The notes beneath the pieces were generated by a model. It had not been told where the DNA came from, did no database searches, and saw nothing but the letters and a program-made list of their open reading frames with translations. This document shows positions 18,499 to 27,465 of a stretch of 64,000 nucleotides of DNA, piece by piece (the stretch's first letter is position 1; each line of letters starts with the position of its first letter). This DNA comes from Methylorubrum populi. GTDB lineage: Bacteria > Pseudomonadota > Alphaproteobacteria > Rhizobiales > Beijerinckiaceae. Made by a program: the position numbers and the translations under genes. The stretch is taken from contig JAQIIU010000003.1 of NCBI GenBank assembly GCA_036946625.1, forward strand, positions 1,241,001 through 1,305,000. The letters are read 5' to 3'.

Positions 18499-18981
18499 TC
18501 AGAGCGCCTTGAGCAGCGCTTCGGCGCCCGACACCTCCGCCTTGGAGGGCGTGTCCTCGACGTTGAGCAGACGCACCACGCCGTCCTCGACCAGCATGGC
18601 ATAGCGCTGGGAGCGCGGGCCGAGGCCGAAGCCGGAGCCGTCCATGTCGAGGCCGACCGCCTTGGCGAACTCGGCGTTGCCGTCGGCCAGGAACTCGATG
18701 CCCTCGGCGCCGCTCTGCTGCTGCCACGCGTTCAGCACGAAGATGTCGTTGACGGAGGTGACGGCGATGGCATCGACGCCGCGGGCCAGGATCTCGTCGC
18801 GCTTGGCGACGTAGCCCGGCAGGTGGTTGCGGTGACAGGCCGGCGTGAAGGCGCCCGGAACCCCGATCAGCACGACGCGCCGCCCCTTGAACACGTCGTC
18901 GGTCGTCTTGGCTTGCGGACCGTCCGGACCGCTCACCCGAAAGGTGACCTGGGGCAGGTGGTCGCCGACCTGAATCGTCAT
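18499..18981 (-). CDS. Peroxiredoxin, Prx5-type
   Basis: The 160-residue thiol peroxidase reduces hydrogen peroxide and organic peroxides, probably with glutaredoxin or glutathione as reductant. The peroxidatic cysteine lies in PGAFTPACHRNHLPGY (C49). The conserved Arg is in GPRSQRYAMLV. The protein starts MTIQVGDHLPQVTFRV. It converges on thrB, with 40 bp between the stop codons. No resolving-cysteine motif or fused glutaredoxin domain is visible. Confidence 0.93.
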   Translation of the reverse strand: MTIQVGDHLPQVTFRVSGPDGPQAKTTDDVFKGRRVVLIGVPGAFTPACHRNHLPGYVAKRDEILARGVDAIAVTSVNDIFVLNAWQQQSGAEGIEFLADGNAEFAKAVGLDMDGSGFGLGPRSQRYAMLVEDGVVRLLNVEDTPSKAEVSGAEALLKAL

Positions 18982-19104
18982 CCTTGGTCTCCTCGCAGTT
19001 GCGCCGAACCGTTAGACCCGCCGCAGGCCAGTGTCGAGGCACGGCCGGCCCGCAGGTGCGTTTGCCTTATGGATCAACCGTCGCCGCCGGATTAGCATAG
19101 CCTC

Positions 19105-19713
19105 ATGCAGAGACCCGACCCCTCGCTCAACGACCCGGCCTATCTCGACGGCCAGTTCCTCGTGGCCATGCCGGGGATCGGCGACGAGCGTTTCGCGCGC
19201 TCGGTGATCTATCTCTGCGCCCACTCGGCGGACGGGGCGATGGGCATCATCGTCAACAAGCCGGTGGCCGATCTCAGCATGCCGGATCTGCTGATCCAGC
19301 TCGACATCGCCAGCGAGGCGGACGCGATCCGCCTGCGCGAGCGGGTGGGGCACATGCCGGTGCTGATGGGCGGTCCCGTCGATGCCAAGCGCGGCTTCGT
19401 GCTCCATACGGCCGACTTCCACATCGACCAGTCGACGCTGCAGATCGACGAAGGCGTCTGCCTGACCGCGACGGTGGAGATCCTGCGCGCCATCGCCGAT
19501 GGCCGGGGGCCGTCGAACGCGGTGCTGGCGCTCGGCTACGCCGGATGGCAGGCGGGACAGCTCGAGAACGAGATCCTGGCCAACGGCTGGCTCAACTGTC
19601 CGGCCGACCCGGAGCTGATCTTCGATCCCGGCCTCGGCGCCAAGTACGATCAGGTGCTCAGGGCCATCGGCATCGATCCCGCGATGCTCTCGGCGGAGGC
19701 GGGGCGAGCCTGA
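19105..19713 (+). CDS. YqgE/AlgH family protein (DUF179)
   Basis: The 202-residue cytoplasmic protein has the DUF179 pattern: [20 protein letters not shown] at the N-terminus, then [34 protein letters not shown] and [16 protein letters not shown]. The biochemical role of the family is not settled. The ATG at 19105 starts [16 protein letters not shown]. It is divergent from the peroxiredoxin (123 bp) and followed by a repeat element. Confidence 0.93.
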   Translation: MQRPDPSLNDPAYLDGQFLVAMPGIGDERFARSVIYLCAHSADGAMGIIVNKPVADLSMPDLLIQLDIASEADAIRLRERVGHMPVLMGGPVDAKRGFVLHTADFHIDQSTLQIDEGVCLTATVEILRAIADGRGPSNAVLALGYAGWQAGQLENEILANGWLNCPADPELIFDPGLGAKYDQVLRAIGIDPAMLSAEAGRA

Positions 19714-19730
19714 GTCCCTTCCGGCGTCGT

Positions 19731-19822
19731 CGCGGCCCTGGATGGCTGCGGCTCGCGATGACGGTGCGGTATCCTCTTCGTCATTGCGAGGCTTCAGCCG
19801 AAGCCATCCAGCAACGCGACGA
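19731..19822. repeat. Dispersed intergenic repeat, family R3 copy b
   Basis: It begins GGCCCTGGATGGCTGCGGCT, continues CGCGATGACGG and CGTCATTGCGAGGC, and ends with GCCGAAGCCATCCAGC. The two halves are inverted relatives of each other. They match the building blocks of copy a at 3040. It fills most of the gap between YqgE and the zinc peptidase. Confidence 0.6.
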
Positions 19823-19881
19823 TCGCCGGCTTCGCACGCCGTCCCCGGTATCCGCCGCTCCGAGAGCAGGCCGCGGAGCGA

Positions 19882-20946
19882 TCACACCCGCCCGTGCACG
19901 AGGTCGTGGATGAAGCCGAGCTTCGCCACCACCGCCGGGGCCAGGACGAAGGGATAGAGGTCGCGCTCGCCCATGGCCCGGCTGACGCTGTTCATCGCGA
20001 ACACGAAGGGCAGCCACGCATCGATGATCCGCTCGATCCCCTCGGCCCGATAGGGATCGAAATCGACCCGCGTGGCGAGGTCGCCCTCGACGTCGGCCTT
20101 GGGCTTCACCTGCATCCCGAAGGCGCTCGCCATTTCGAGGGTGTCGACGATGTGAAGGTAATGCGCCCAGGTCTCGGCGAAATCCTCCCATGGATGGGTG
20201 GTGGCGTAGGCCGAGACGAAGTTCTCCTGCCAGTTCGCGGGCGCGCCCTGGTCGTAATGGCGCTGGAGCGCCTGGCCGTAATCCTGGGAATCGTCGCCGA
20301 ACACCGCACGGCAGGGCGCCAGCTTGCCCGCGTCGCGCACCAGCAGGTCCCAGTAATGATGGCCGACCTCGTGGCGGAAATGGCCGAGCAGCGTGCGATA
20401 GGGCTCGCCCATGGCGGCGCGTCGCTTCTCGCGCTCGGCCGGATCGGCCTCGATCAGCGCGATGGTGACGACGCCGTTGTCGTGGCCGGTCATCACCTTC
20501 GGCCCGTTGGCGTCCGGCGGGTCGGCGAGGAAGTTGAAGATCAGGCCGTGCTGGGGATCCTCGGCGCGGGTCTTCAGCGGCAGGTTCCAGCGCAGCAGGG
20601 TGTAGAACAGCCGGTGCTTGGCGTGCTCCATCTCGCGCCAGCGCCCCAGGTTCACCGGGTCGCTCACGTCGGGCACGATGCCGTTGTGGCGGCAGGCGAG
20701 GCAGAAGGCGTCGGTCGTGCCGGGCGGAACCAGCCAGTTGCAGGTGTCGTGCGCGGCGTTGGTGCACAGGAAGCTGGGGCGGTCCGGCGCCGCCAGCGGC
20801 GTCCAGGCATGGTTGTCGCCTGCCGGCTCCAGGGCCGAGATCCGGCCGAGCTGCGGCAGGTAGGCGAGCCGGTGGCCGCAGCGCCCGCAGGAGCGGTTCT
20901 CGAAATACAGGACGTTGTCGCAGGACTGGCAGCGGAAGAGTTTCAT
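19882..20946 (-). CDS. Putative zinc-binding metallopeptidase with N-terminal zinc ribbon
   Basis: The product has 354 residues. The N-terminus is a zinc ribbon (MKLFRCQSCDNVLYFENRSC, then GRCGHRLAY). A second cysteine pair is in FCLACRHNG. The centre carries HFRHEVGHHYWDLL, an HExxH zinc-peptidase motif, with a downstream WEDFAETWAHYLHI segment likely to supply the third ligand. This matches a family annotated as putative zinc-binding metallopeptidase. The substrate is unknown. The ATG at 20946 begins exactly at the ribbon; the longer frame to 21003 is not needed. Confidence 0.88.
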   Translation of the reverse strand: MKLFRCQSCDNVLYFENRSCGRCGHRLAYLPQLGRISALEPAGDNHAWTPLAAPDRPSFLCTNAAHDTCNWLVPPGTTDAFCLACRHNGIVPDVSDPVNLGRWREMEHAKHRLFYTLLRWNLPLKTRAEDPQHGLIFNFLADPPDANGPKVMTGHDNGVVTIALIEADPAEREKRRAAMGEPYRTLLGHFRHEVGHHYWDLLVRDAGKLAPCRAVFGDDSQDYGQALQRHYDQGAPANWQENFVSAYATTHPWEDFAETWAHYLHIVDTLEMASAFGMQVKPKADVEGDLATRVDFDPYRAEGIERIIDAWLPFVFAMNSVSRAMGERDLYPFVLAPAVVAKLGFIHDLVHGRV

Positions 20947-21071
20947 CGGTTCACGGATCGGTTGAGGTCTGGCCTGCCCGGCGGTGGGCGGGATCGCGGC
21001 CAATCAAGCCGCGATCCGCCGTACCGTTCCGTGATTCCCGATGTTTTTCTCGGGCCTGCCGCGGCAGGGCC

Positions 21072-23759
21072 TCACGCCGCCGCGAGCGCCTCGGTGATGG
21101 CTGCGAGGGCGGCCTCCGCCCCGTCTCCGTTCGGGCCGCCGGCCTGGGCCATGTCGCGGCGGCCGCCGCCGCCCTTGCCGCCGAGATGGCCGGCGCCGGC
21201 ACGCACGAGGCCGACCGCGTCGTAGCGCGCGGTCAGGTCGTCGGTGACGCCGACCACCAGCCCGGCCTTGCCGTCGGCGGCGACGCCGACGATGGCGACG
21301 ATCCCTGAGCCGAGGCGGCTCTTGCCCTCGTCGGCCAGCCCCTTGAGGTCGCGCATCTCGACGCCCTCGACCACCCGGGCCATCAGCCGCACGCCGTTGA
21401 CTTCGCGGGCCTCGCCGCCGCCCGAGGCGCCGCCCATGGCGATCTTCTTGCGCGCGTCGGTCAGTTCCCTTTCGAGCCGGCGGCGGTCCTCGATCAGGGC
21501 CGAGAGGCGCTCCGGCGCGTCGCCGACCGGCGCCTTGAGCAGGCCGGCGAGCCGGCTTAGCGCGCGGCTCTCGGCGGCGCGATGGCGGCGGGCGGCGGTC
21601 CCGGTCATCGCCTCGATGCGGCGCACGCCGGCCCCCACCGCGCTCTCGCCGAGCACGGTGATCTGGCCGATCTCGCCGAGTTGCGAGACGTGCGTGCCGC
21701 CGCACAGCTCGACCGAGAAGTTCGGCAAGCGGCCTTCTGTCTCGCGACCCTCGACCTCGCGGCCCGCGTCGTCCACGGGCCGGCCCATGGAGACGACGCG
21801 CACCTCGTCGCCGTACTTCTCGCCGAACAGGGCACGGGCTCCCGACTCGATCGCCTCGTCCACCGCCATCAGCTTGGTCACGACCGGCGCGTTCTGGAGC
21901 AGCACCGCGTTGGCGATCTCCTCCACGCGGGCGAGTTCCGCCTCGTCGATGGGCTTGGGGTGGCTGATGTCGAAGCGCAGGCGCTCGGGCGCGACGAGCG
22001 AGCCCTTCTGCGCCACGTGGTCGCCGAGCACCTGCCGCAGCGCCTCGTGCAGCAGGTGGGTCGCCGAGTGGTTGGCGCGGATCGCGGCGCGGCGGGCGCG
22101 ATCGACCTTCAACTCCACCGCGGCGCCGACGGCGAGGCTGCCTTCCTCGACCGTGACGTGGTGCACGAACAGGTCGCCGAGCTTCTTTTCCGTGCCGGTC
22201 ACCCGCGCCTTGAGGCCGGAAGCGCCGACGGTGCCGGTATCGCCGACCTGACCGCCGGATTCGCCGTAGAACGGCGTCTGGTTGACGATGACGAGGCCGC
22301 TCTCGCCGCCCAGCAGCGCTTCGACCTCGTGACCCTCGCGCAGGACCGCGCCGACGACCGCCTCGGCCGACTCGGTCTCGTATCCCAGGAACTCGGTGGC
22401 GCCGGTGCGCTCCTTGATGCCGAACCAGACCGTTTCGGTGGCGGCCTCGCCCGAGCCCTGCCACGCGGCGCGCGCCGCCTGCTTCTGGCGCCGCATCGCC
22501 GCGTCGAACGCGTCGGTGTCGACGCCGATGCCGCGAGCCTTCAGCGCGTCCTGGGTGAGATCCAGCGGGAAGCCGTAGGTGTCGTAGAGGGTGAAGGCCG
22601 TCTCGCCGGAGAGGTTCCGTCCGGCATCCAGATCGCGGCTCTCCGCATCGAGGATCGCGAGCCCGCGTTCCAGCGTCTTGCGGAAGCGGCCTTCCTCCAG
22701 CCGCAGGGTCTCGGAGATCAGCGCCTCGCTGCGGACGAGTTCGGGAAAGGCCTGGCCCATCTCGCGCACCAGCGTCGGCACGAGGCGGTACATCGCCGGC
22801 TCGCGGGCGCCGAGCAGTTCGAGGTGGCGCATGGCGCGGCGCATGATCCGGCGCAGCACGTAGCCGCGGCCCTCGTTCGAGGGCAGCACGCCGTCGGCGA
22901 TCAGGAACGAGGTCGAGCGCAGGTGGTCGGCCACGACGCGGTAGGAGGCCCGCGTCGCCGGCTCGGGCGCGCGCGACACGGCGTGGGCCACCGCATCGAT
23001 CAGCGCCCGGAACAGGTCGGTGTCGTAGTTCGAATGGACGCCCTGGAGGATCGCGGCCATCCGCTCCAGGCCCATGCCGGTATCGATCGAGGGCCGGGGC
23101 AGGGGGGTGCGCACGCCCGGCTCGACCTGATCGTATTGCATGAACACGAGGTTCCAGAATTCGAGGAAGCGGTCGCCGTCCTCGTCCGGGGAGCCGGGCG
23201 GGCCGCCGGCGAGCGCCGGGCCCTGGTCGATGAAGATCTCCGAGCACGGTCCGCAGGGGCCGGTATCGCCCATCTGCCAGAAGTTGTCCGAGGTGCCGAT
23301 CCGGATGATCTTTTCGTCGCCGAAGCCGGCGATCTTCCGCCACAGGCCCGCGGCCTCGTCGTCGTCGGCATAGACCGTGACCAGCAGCCGCTCCGGCGTC
23401 AGCCCGAACTCTTTCGTGATCAACGTCCAGGCAAGTTCGATCGCATCGGCCTTGAAGTAGTCGCCGAACGAGAAGTTGCCGAGCATCTCGAAGAAGGTGT
23501 GATGCCGCGCGGTGTAGCCGACGTTGTCGAGGTCGTTGTGCTTGCCGCCGGCGCGGACGCATTTCTGCGAGGACGTCGCCTTGACGTAGGGGCGCTTCTC
23601 GACGCCGGTGAAGACGTTCTTGAACTGCACCATGCCGGCGTTCGTGAACATCAGCGTCGGGTCGTTCTTCGGCACCAGCGACGACGAGGGCACGACGGCG
23701 TGCCCGGCATCCCGGAAGGTGTCCAGGAAGGTCGATCGGATCTCGTTGACGCCGCTCAT
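21072..23759 (-). CDS. alaS: Alanyl-tRNA synthetase
   Basis: This class II synthetase charges tRNA-Ala and edits mischarged Ser and Gly. It has 895 residues. The N-terminus is canonical ([20 protein letters not shown], then [20 protein letters not shown]). Catalytic segments include [19 protein letters not shown] and [19 protein letters not shown]. The editing domain has the zinc pattern [11 protein letters not shown] plus CGGTHV. A Gly-rich C-Ala domain ends the protein. The ATG at 23759 is chosen; the same frame stays open to 24590, but that part overlaps the WYL regulator gene on the same strand and is not AlaS sequence. Confidence 0.97.
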   Translation of the reverse strand: MSGVNEIRSTFLDTFRDAGHAVVPSSSLVPKNDPTLMFTNAGMVQFKNVFTGVEKRPYVKATSSQKCVRAGGKHNDLDNVGYTARHHTFFEMLGNFSFGDYFKADAIELAWTLITKEFGLTPERLLVTVYADDDEAAGLWRKIAGFGDEKIIRIGTSDNFWQMGDTGPCGPCSEIFIDQGPALAGGPPGSPDEDGDRFLEFWNLVFMQYDQVEPGVRTPLPRPSIDTGMGLERMAAILQGVHSNYDTDLFRALIDAVAHAVSRAPEPATRASYRVVADHLRSTSFLIADGVLPSNEGRGYVLRRIMRRAMRHLELLGAREPAMYRLVPTLVREMGQAFPELVRSEALISETLRLEEGRFRKTLERGLAILDAESRDLDAGRNLSGETAFTLYDTYGFPLDLTQDALKARGIGVDTDAFDAAMRRQKQAARAAWQGSGEAATETVWFGIKERTGATEFLGYETESAEAVVGAVLREGHEVEALLGGESGLVIVNQTPFYGESGGQVGDTGTVGASGLKARVTGTEKKLGDLFVHHVTVEEGSLAVGAAVELKVDRARRAAIRANHSATHLLHEALRQVLGDHVAQKGSLVAPERLRFDISHPKPIDEAELARVEEIANAVLLQNAPVVTKLMAVDEAIESGARALFGEKYGDEVRVVSMGRPVDDAGREVEGRETEGRLPNFSVELCGGTHVSQLGEIGQITVLGESAVGAGVRRIEAMTGTAARRHRAAESRALSRLAGLLKAPVGDAPERLSALIEDRRRLERELTDARKKIAMGGASGGGEAREVNGVRLMARVVEGVEMRDLKGLADEGKSRLGSGIVAIVGVAADGKAGLVVGVTDDLTARYDAVGLVRAGAGHLGGKGGGGRRDMAQAGGPNGDGAEAALAAITEALAAA

Positions 23760-23854
23760 CGGATAGGCTCGGAAATCAAGTCGCGTCGGGGGACCGGCTG
23801 ACGGGCAGCACGGCGGGAAGTCTTGGGCCCTCATACGGGCCGAAGCTGTGCGAG

Positions 23855-24583
23855 TCACGTCGGCTCGTCGTACGGGGGGCCGACCGACTCCGGTCTCGAC
23901 CGGCTGGCCTTCAACGCGGCAAGATAATCGCGCAGCAGCGCCACGCGCCGCGGCCGGAAGCTCCGGCCCGTCGCCCGCACCTCCCTGACGCGATCCAGCC
24001 GGAACATCCGGAACGCCTCCCGCAGGCAGCACCACGCCAACAGCGTCATCTTGCTGTCGAGGTAGACGATGGAGAGCGGCAGGATCGTGCGCTCGGTCAG
24101 CGTGCCGTCCTTGTCGGCGTAGCCGATGGCCAGCGCTTCCTCGCGCCAGCACCCGGTTCGGATCGTGGCCATGTCGGGGATGGCGGGGAAGCGCCTGCCG
24201 AAGCGGCGCACCTGCGAGACGGCGTGGAGCAGGTGCCGCTCGCCCCGGTCCGGCAAGGTCGCGGCGACCTTGGCGAGCACCGAAGCGGCCGCCCGTTCGA
24301 GGGCCGGGTCGCCGATGTGGCGAACCTCGGCCAGACCCAGCACCAGCGCCTCGATCTCGATCCGGTCGAAGGTCTGCGGCGGCAGGGCGACATCCTCGAC
24401 CAGCCGGTAGCCGTAGCCCCGCTCGCCCTCGATCCGGGCGCCGGCCGCGCGCAGGCTGTCGATGTCGCGATAGAGGGAGCGCAGCGACACGCCGGTCTCC
24501 TCGGCCAAGCGGGCGGCGGTGACGGGTTGGGGCAGGATGCGCATCGCGTGCAGCAGCCGGAAGAGTCGATCGGTCCGCGCCAT
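23855..24583 (-). CDS. WYL-domain transcriptional regulator, YafY type
   Basis: The 242-residue protein has an N-terminal winged helix-turn-helix ([20 protein letters not shown], then [20 protein letters not shown]) and a C-terminal WYL sensor domain ([20 protein letters not shown], then FRMFRLDRV). Such regulators often sense small molecules and control a divergent gene. Here the divergent neighbour is a glutathione S-transferase, 74 bp away, with two direct AACTGAC-like repeats between them. alaS lies downstream after 95 bp. Confidence 0.9.
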   Translation of the reverse strand: MARTDRLFRLLHAMRILPQPVTAARLAEETGVSLRSLYRDIDSLRAAGARIEGERGYGYRLVEDVALPPQTFDRIEIEALVLGLAEVRHIGDPALERAAASVLAKVAATLPDRGERHLLHAVSQVRRFGRRFPAIPDMATIRTGCWREEALAIGYADKDGTLTERTILPLSIVYLDSKMTLLAWCCLREAFRMFRLDRVREVRATGRSFRPRRVALLRDYLAALKASRSRPESVGPPYDEPT

Positions 24584-24585
24584 CG

Positions 24586-24608
24586 CCCAACTGACGGAAA
24601 CTGACAGG
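24586..24608. promoter_or_regulatory. Possible operator for the WYL regulator
   Basis: Two direct copies of ACTGAC (AACTGACGG, then AAACTGACAGG) are spaced one helical turn apart, just upstream of the regulator's start codon and 50 bp from the GST start. The position suits autoregulation and control of the GST gene. No experiment supports it. Confidence 0.35.
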
Positions 24609-24657
24609 TGGGCTTGGCTACAACGTCCCCCGTCAACCCGCCAGCCGGAGGCCGACG

Positions 24658-25260
24658 ATGATCACCCTGTTCCACGCTCCGAAAAGCCGCTCGACCCGCA
24701 TCGTCGCCCTCCTCAAGGAACTCGACGCCCTGGATACGGTGCGGATCGAAACCGTCACGATCCCGCGCATGGACGGGTGGGGGGGCCGCGACGCGCGCAA
24801 TCCCCATCCGGAGGGCAAGGTGCCGCTCCTCGAGCACGACGGTATCCTGGTCCGGGAGTCGAGCGCGATCGTCCAGTATCTCGCCGAGCTGTTTCCGAAG
24901 GCCGGCCTCGGCGTCCCGGCCGGTGACCCGCGGCGCGGCGCCTATCTCGGCTGGCTCGCATGGTATGCCGGCGTCGTGGAGCCCGTTCTGACGCTCGAAG
25001 CCATCGGCCTCGATCATCCCGCCATCGCCCGGACCTTCCGTACGGGCGCCGAGGTCAGGGCCCGGCTCGCCGATGGGTTGAAGGACAAGCCCTTCCTGCT
25101 CGGCGACCGCTTCACCGCCGCGGATCTCCTGCTGCACTCGCCCTACGCGTGGTTCGGCAAGCCCGGAGTGCCGGACATCGATGCCTGGATCGACCGCTGC
25201 ACGGATCGGCCGGGCACACGCTTCGCGGCCGAGTTCGACGCGGGCCACGCACCGGGCTGA
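24658..25260 (+). CDS. Glutathione S-transferase family protein
   Basis: The 200-residue cytosolic protein has an N-terminal thioredoxin-fold domain (MITLFHAPKSRSTRIVALLK; the Ser/Thr after the first strand could activate glutathione). The glutathione-site motif is GKVPLLEHDGILVRESSAI (residues 54-72). An all-helical C-terminal domain contains the family's GDRFTAADLLLHSP. The substrate is unknown. It is divergent from the WYL regulator, its likely controller. Confidence 0.9.
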   Translation: MITLFHAPKSRSTRIVALLKELDALDTVRIETVTIPRMDGWGGRDARNPHPEGKVPLLEHDGILVRESSAIVQYLAELFPKAGLGVPAGDPRRGAYLGWLAWYAGVVEPVLTLEAIGLDHPAIARTFRTGAEVRARLADGLKDKPFLLGDRFTAADLLLHSPYAWFGKPGVPDIDAWIDRCTDRPGTRFAAEFDAGHAPG

Positions 25261-25283
25261 TCGCCTCTGACGAATCCAAGAAA

Positions 25284-25315
25284 AAGCCCGCCGCGCTCAC
25301 GCGCGGCGGGCTTTC
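25284..25315. terminator. Bidirectional terminator between GST and recA
   Basis: The 10-bp perfect stem GCCCGCCGCG / CGCGGCGGGC (25286-25311) has TTTCC on the plus side. On the minus side it reads out into TTTTTCTT. It lies 30 bp past the recA stop and 26 bp past the GST stop, so it can serve both. Confidence 0.85.
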
Positions 25316-25340
25316 CCGACTTCGGATGTCCAGGCGGTGC

Positions 25341-26441
25341 TCACGCCTCGCCCGCGTCGAGGTCGTCGGCGGTCGGCTTGGCGTTCTCGAGGATGCGGTC
25401 GGCGACCAGTCCCGAGTTCTGGCGGATCGAGGCCTCGATCTTGGCGGCGATGTCGGGATTGTCGCGCAGGAACCCCTTGGCGTTCTCGCGGCCCTGGCCG
25501 AGGCGCTGGCTGTCGTAGGAGAACCACGCGCCCGACTTCTCGACGATGCCGGCCTTCACGCCGAGATCGACCAGCTCGCCGACCTTCGACACGCCCTCGC
25601 CGAACATGATGTCGAACTCGACCTGCTTGAAGGGCGGCGCGACCTTGTTCTTGACGACCTTGACGCGGACGTTGTTGCCGATGGCCTCGTCGCGATCCTT
25701 GATCGTCGAGACGCGGCGGATGTCGAGGCGCACCGAGGCGTAGAACTTCAGCGCGTTGCCGCCGGTCGTCGTCTCGGGGCTGCCGTACATCACGCCGATC
25801 TTCATGCGGATCTGGTTGATGAAGATCACCATGCAGTTCGAGCGCGAGATCGACCCGGTGAGCTTGCGCAGGGCCTGGCTCATCAGCCGGGCCTGAAGGC
25901 CCGGCTGGCTCTCGCCCATCTCGCCCTCGATCTCGGCGCGGGGCGTCAGGGCGGCGACCGAATCGACCACGAGCACGTCGATGGCGCCGGAGCGTACCAG
26001 CGTGTCGGTGATCTCCAGGGCCTGCTCGCCGGTATCGGGCTGCGAGATCAGCAGGTCGTCGAGATTGACGCCGAGCTTCCTCGCATAGACCGGATCGAGG
26101 GCATGCTCCGCGTCGACGAAGGCGCAGACGCCGCCCTTCTTCTGGGCTTCGGCGATGGTGTGCAGCGCCAGCGTCGTCTTGCCCGAGGATTCGGGCCCGT
26201 AGATCTCGATCACGCGGCCGCGCGGCAGGCCGCCGACGCCGAGCGCGATGTCGAGGCCGAGGGAGCCGGTCGAGACCGTCTCGACCTCCTGCACCTTGTC
26301 GGCCTTTCCGAGCCGCATGATCGAGCCCTTGCCGAAGGCCCGCTCGATCTGCGTCAGCGCAGCCTCGATCGCCTTCGACTTGTCCTTGTCCGCTGCTGCC
26401 ATCGTCGGGGAATCCACCATCTTCAGCGCAGGCTGGGCCAT
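25341..26441 (-). CDS. recA: Recombinase RecA
   Basis: The DNA-dependent ATPase forms the strand-exchange filament and triggers LexA cleavage. It has 366 residues. Walker A is GPESSGKTT (residues 82-90), and Walker B is in [13 protein letters not shown]. The L1 and L2 loops are present ([40 protein letters not shown]). The N-terminus has about twelve more residues than E. coli RecA, and an internal start at MAAADKDK is possible. A candidate SOS box lies 62 bp upstream, and a strong terminator follows. Confidence 0.98.
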   Translation of the reverse strand: MAQPALKMVDSPTMAAADKDKSKAIEAALTQIERAFGKGSIMRLGKADKVQEVETVSTGSLGLDIALGVGGLPRGRVIEIYGPESSGKTTLALHTIAEAQKKGGVCAFVDAEHALDPVYARKLGVNLDDLLISQPDTGEQALEITDTLVRSGAIDVLVVDSVAALTPRAEIEGEMGESQPGLQARLMSQALRKLTGSISRSNCMVIFINQIRMKIGVMYGSPETTTGGNALKFYASVRLDIRRVSTIKDRDEAIGNNVRVKVVKNKVAPPFKQVEFDIMFGEGVSKVGELVDLGVKAGIVEKSGAWFSYDSQRLGQGRENAKGFLRDNPDIAAKIEASIRQNSGLVADRILENAKPTADDLDAGEA

Positions 26442-26503
26442 CGCTCGGCATCCTTATGCATGGGAGGGGCGCGGCGCTCAATCCGCCGGGGCTGACGCAT
26501 TTC

Positions 26504-26518
26504 GTACTTGCTTTGTTC
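26504..26518 (-). promoter_or_regulatory. Candidate LexA (SOS) box upstream of recA
   Basis: On the minus strand the site reads GAAC, 7 bases, GTAC. The alphaproteobacterial LexA box is GAAC-N7-GAAC (GTTC-N7-GTTC), so one position differs. It is centred about 70 bp upstream of the recA start, where such boxes usually lie. Confidence 0.6.
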
Positions 26519-26599
26519 TTGATGCGCAAGGCCTCGACCCGCCGTTTCGAGGCGATCCCGATCGATCCGCCGTCGATGGAGCCGCTTCCGGTCGGACTG

Positions 26600-26840
26600 C
26601 CGAGACGGTGAAGGGACACAAACAACCACACCTTTTTGTAGAATTGTCATGCGATAAGCAACTTAGAGTAGTGTTTCAGAGGCGTCGAGCGAGTGGAGCG
26701 TTTTCAATCAATAAATACGTTTGGAATTTTCCTTCCTGGCAAAAATTTTTTGCTCAGTAAGTTTTTAAAGAAAGATCGCATGGCGGAAAGAGATATCCAA
26801 GTCGTCATTGCGGCGAGGAATGAGCCTGAGAGGAATCCAT
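26600..26840. other. A+T-rich gap upstream of recA
   Basis: This stretch is conspicuously rich in A and T compared with the rest of the window. It contains runs such as CACACCTTTTTGTAG, CAATCAATAAATACG, GGCAAAAATTTTTTGC and GTTTTTAAAGAAAG. GCAAAAATTTTTTGC is nearly self-complementary. No frame with coding character crosses it. A short R3-like relic (CGTCATTGCGGCGAGGAA) is at 26799-26816. It may be a promoter region or imported DNA. Confidence 0.45.
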
Positions 26841-26945
26841 AAAATCTACGGCAGGCGTGCACACGACAGAAGATCGCACTTCCTGGCCCGTCTAGCCGTG
26901 CGGCAATCCCCATGCTTCTATCGCGTGCATGACGGGGCGGTCTCC

Positions 26946-27158
26946 ATGCCGAATGATCTCGACGAACTTCGTGAAATCGAGCAACTCTTGCGTGAGGCGG
27001 AGGCGCGATTGGGTTCTGCCGGCACGTTCCGACAACGGACGCTCCTGCAGATGGCCTTGTTCGAGATCCAACGCGACCTGCAGGCCCGTGAGGCCTATGA
27101 GCAGAACGAGGAGCGACAGGGGCCGAAGGGTACGAAGAACGAGGATTCCACGCCCTGA
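26946..27158 (+). CDS. Small hypothetical protein, helical
   Basis: The 70-residue hydrophilic protein starts MPNDLDELREIEQLLREAEA. The sequence is almost continuous charged helix (QRTLLQMALFEIQRDLQARE, then AYEQNEERQG), compatible with a short coiled coil. It has no recognised family. The start is the ATG at 26946; the frame is open upstream to 26808, but that part has a different composition. A palindrome (AACCGTCTGGAGACGGTT) follows the stop. Moderate confidence that it is a gene. Confidence 0.5.
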   Translation: MPNDLDELREIEQLLREAEARLGSAGTFRQRTLLQMALFEIQRDLQAREAYEQNEERQGPKGTKNEDSTP

Positions 27159-27284
27159 ACCGTCTGGAGACGGTTACAAAACGAGATTTTGAAATCGCCG
27201 ATGGTCTGCCGGGGGTTCGAACTCGTGTTGCCGCAAAAAGCCTTCGGGTGCCAATCCGCACGCTGCGTCGTCATTCCGGGGCGC

Positions 27285-27465
27285 TGAGAGCCTGTTTGAC
27301 TGCAGTGATCCCATCTCCCCCTCATCCTGAGGCGCCGCGAAGCGGCCTCGAAGGGTGTTCCAGATCCCGCGCGGGTTCCTGGAGCACCCTTCGAGGCCTC
27401 CGCTGCGCTCCGGCACCTCAGGATGAGGGTTCAGGATGGGATGATCCCAGTCAAACGGACTCTCA
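27285..27465. repeat. Dispersed intergenic repeat, family R2 copy b
   Basis: It begins TGAGAGCCTGTTTGACTGCA and ends GTCAAACGGACTCTCA, its inverted partner. Inside are CCTCATCCTGAGGCGCCGCG, GGCCTCGAAGGGTGTTCCAG, CCTTCGAGGCCTCCGCTGCG and CACCTCAGGATGAGGG. The stop codon of cckA (TGA on the minus strand, 27463-27465) is formed by the last bases of the element. Confidence 0.8.

Noticed and set aside
21040..21072. Hairpin after alaS (GGCCTGCCGCGGCAGGCC-like) as terminator
   Set aside because: The stem is good, but the minus strand continues GAGAAAAAC, without a T-run.
21072..24590. A 1172-codon minus frame that would extend AlaS by 277 residues
   Set aside because: The extra part overlaps the WYL regulator gene on the same strand in another frame and has no AlaS similarity; AlaS starts normally at 23759.
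26704..27261. 185-codon minus frame over the A+T-rich gap
   Set aside because: Runs opposite the better plus frame at 26946 and changes composition abruptly; no domain.
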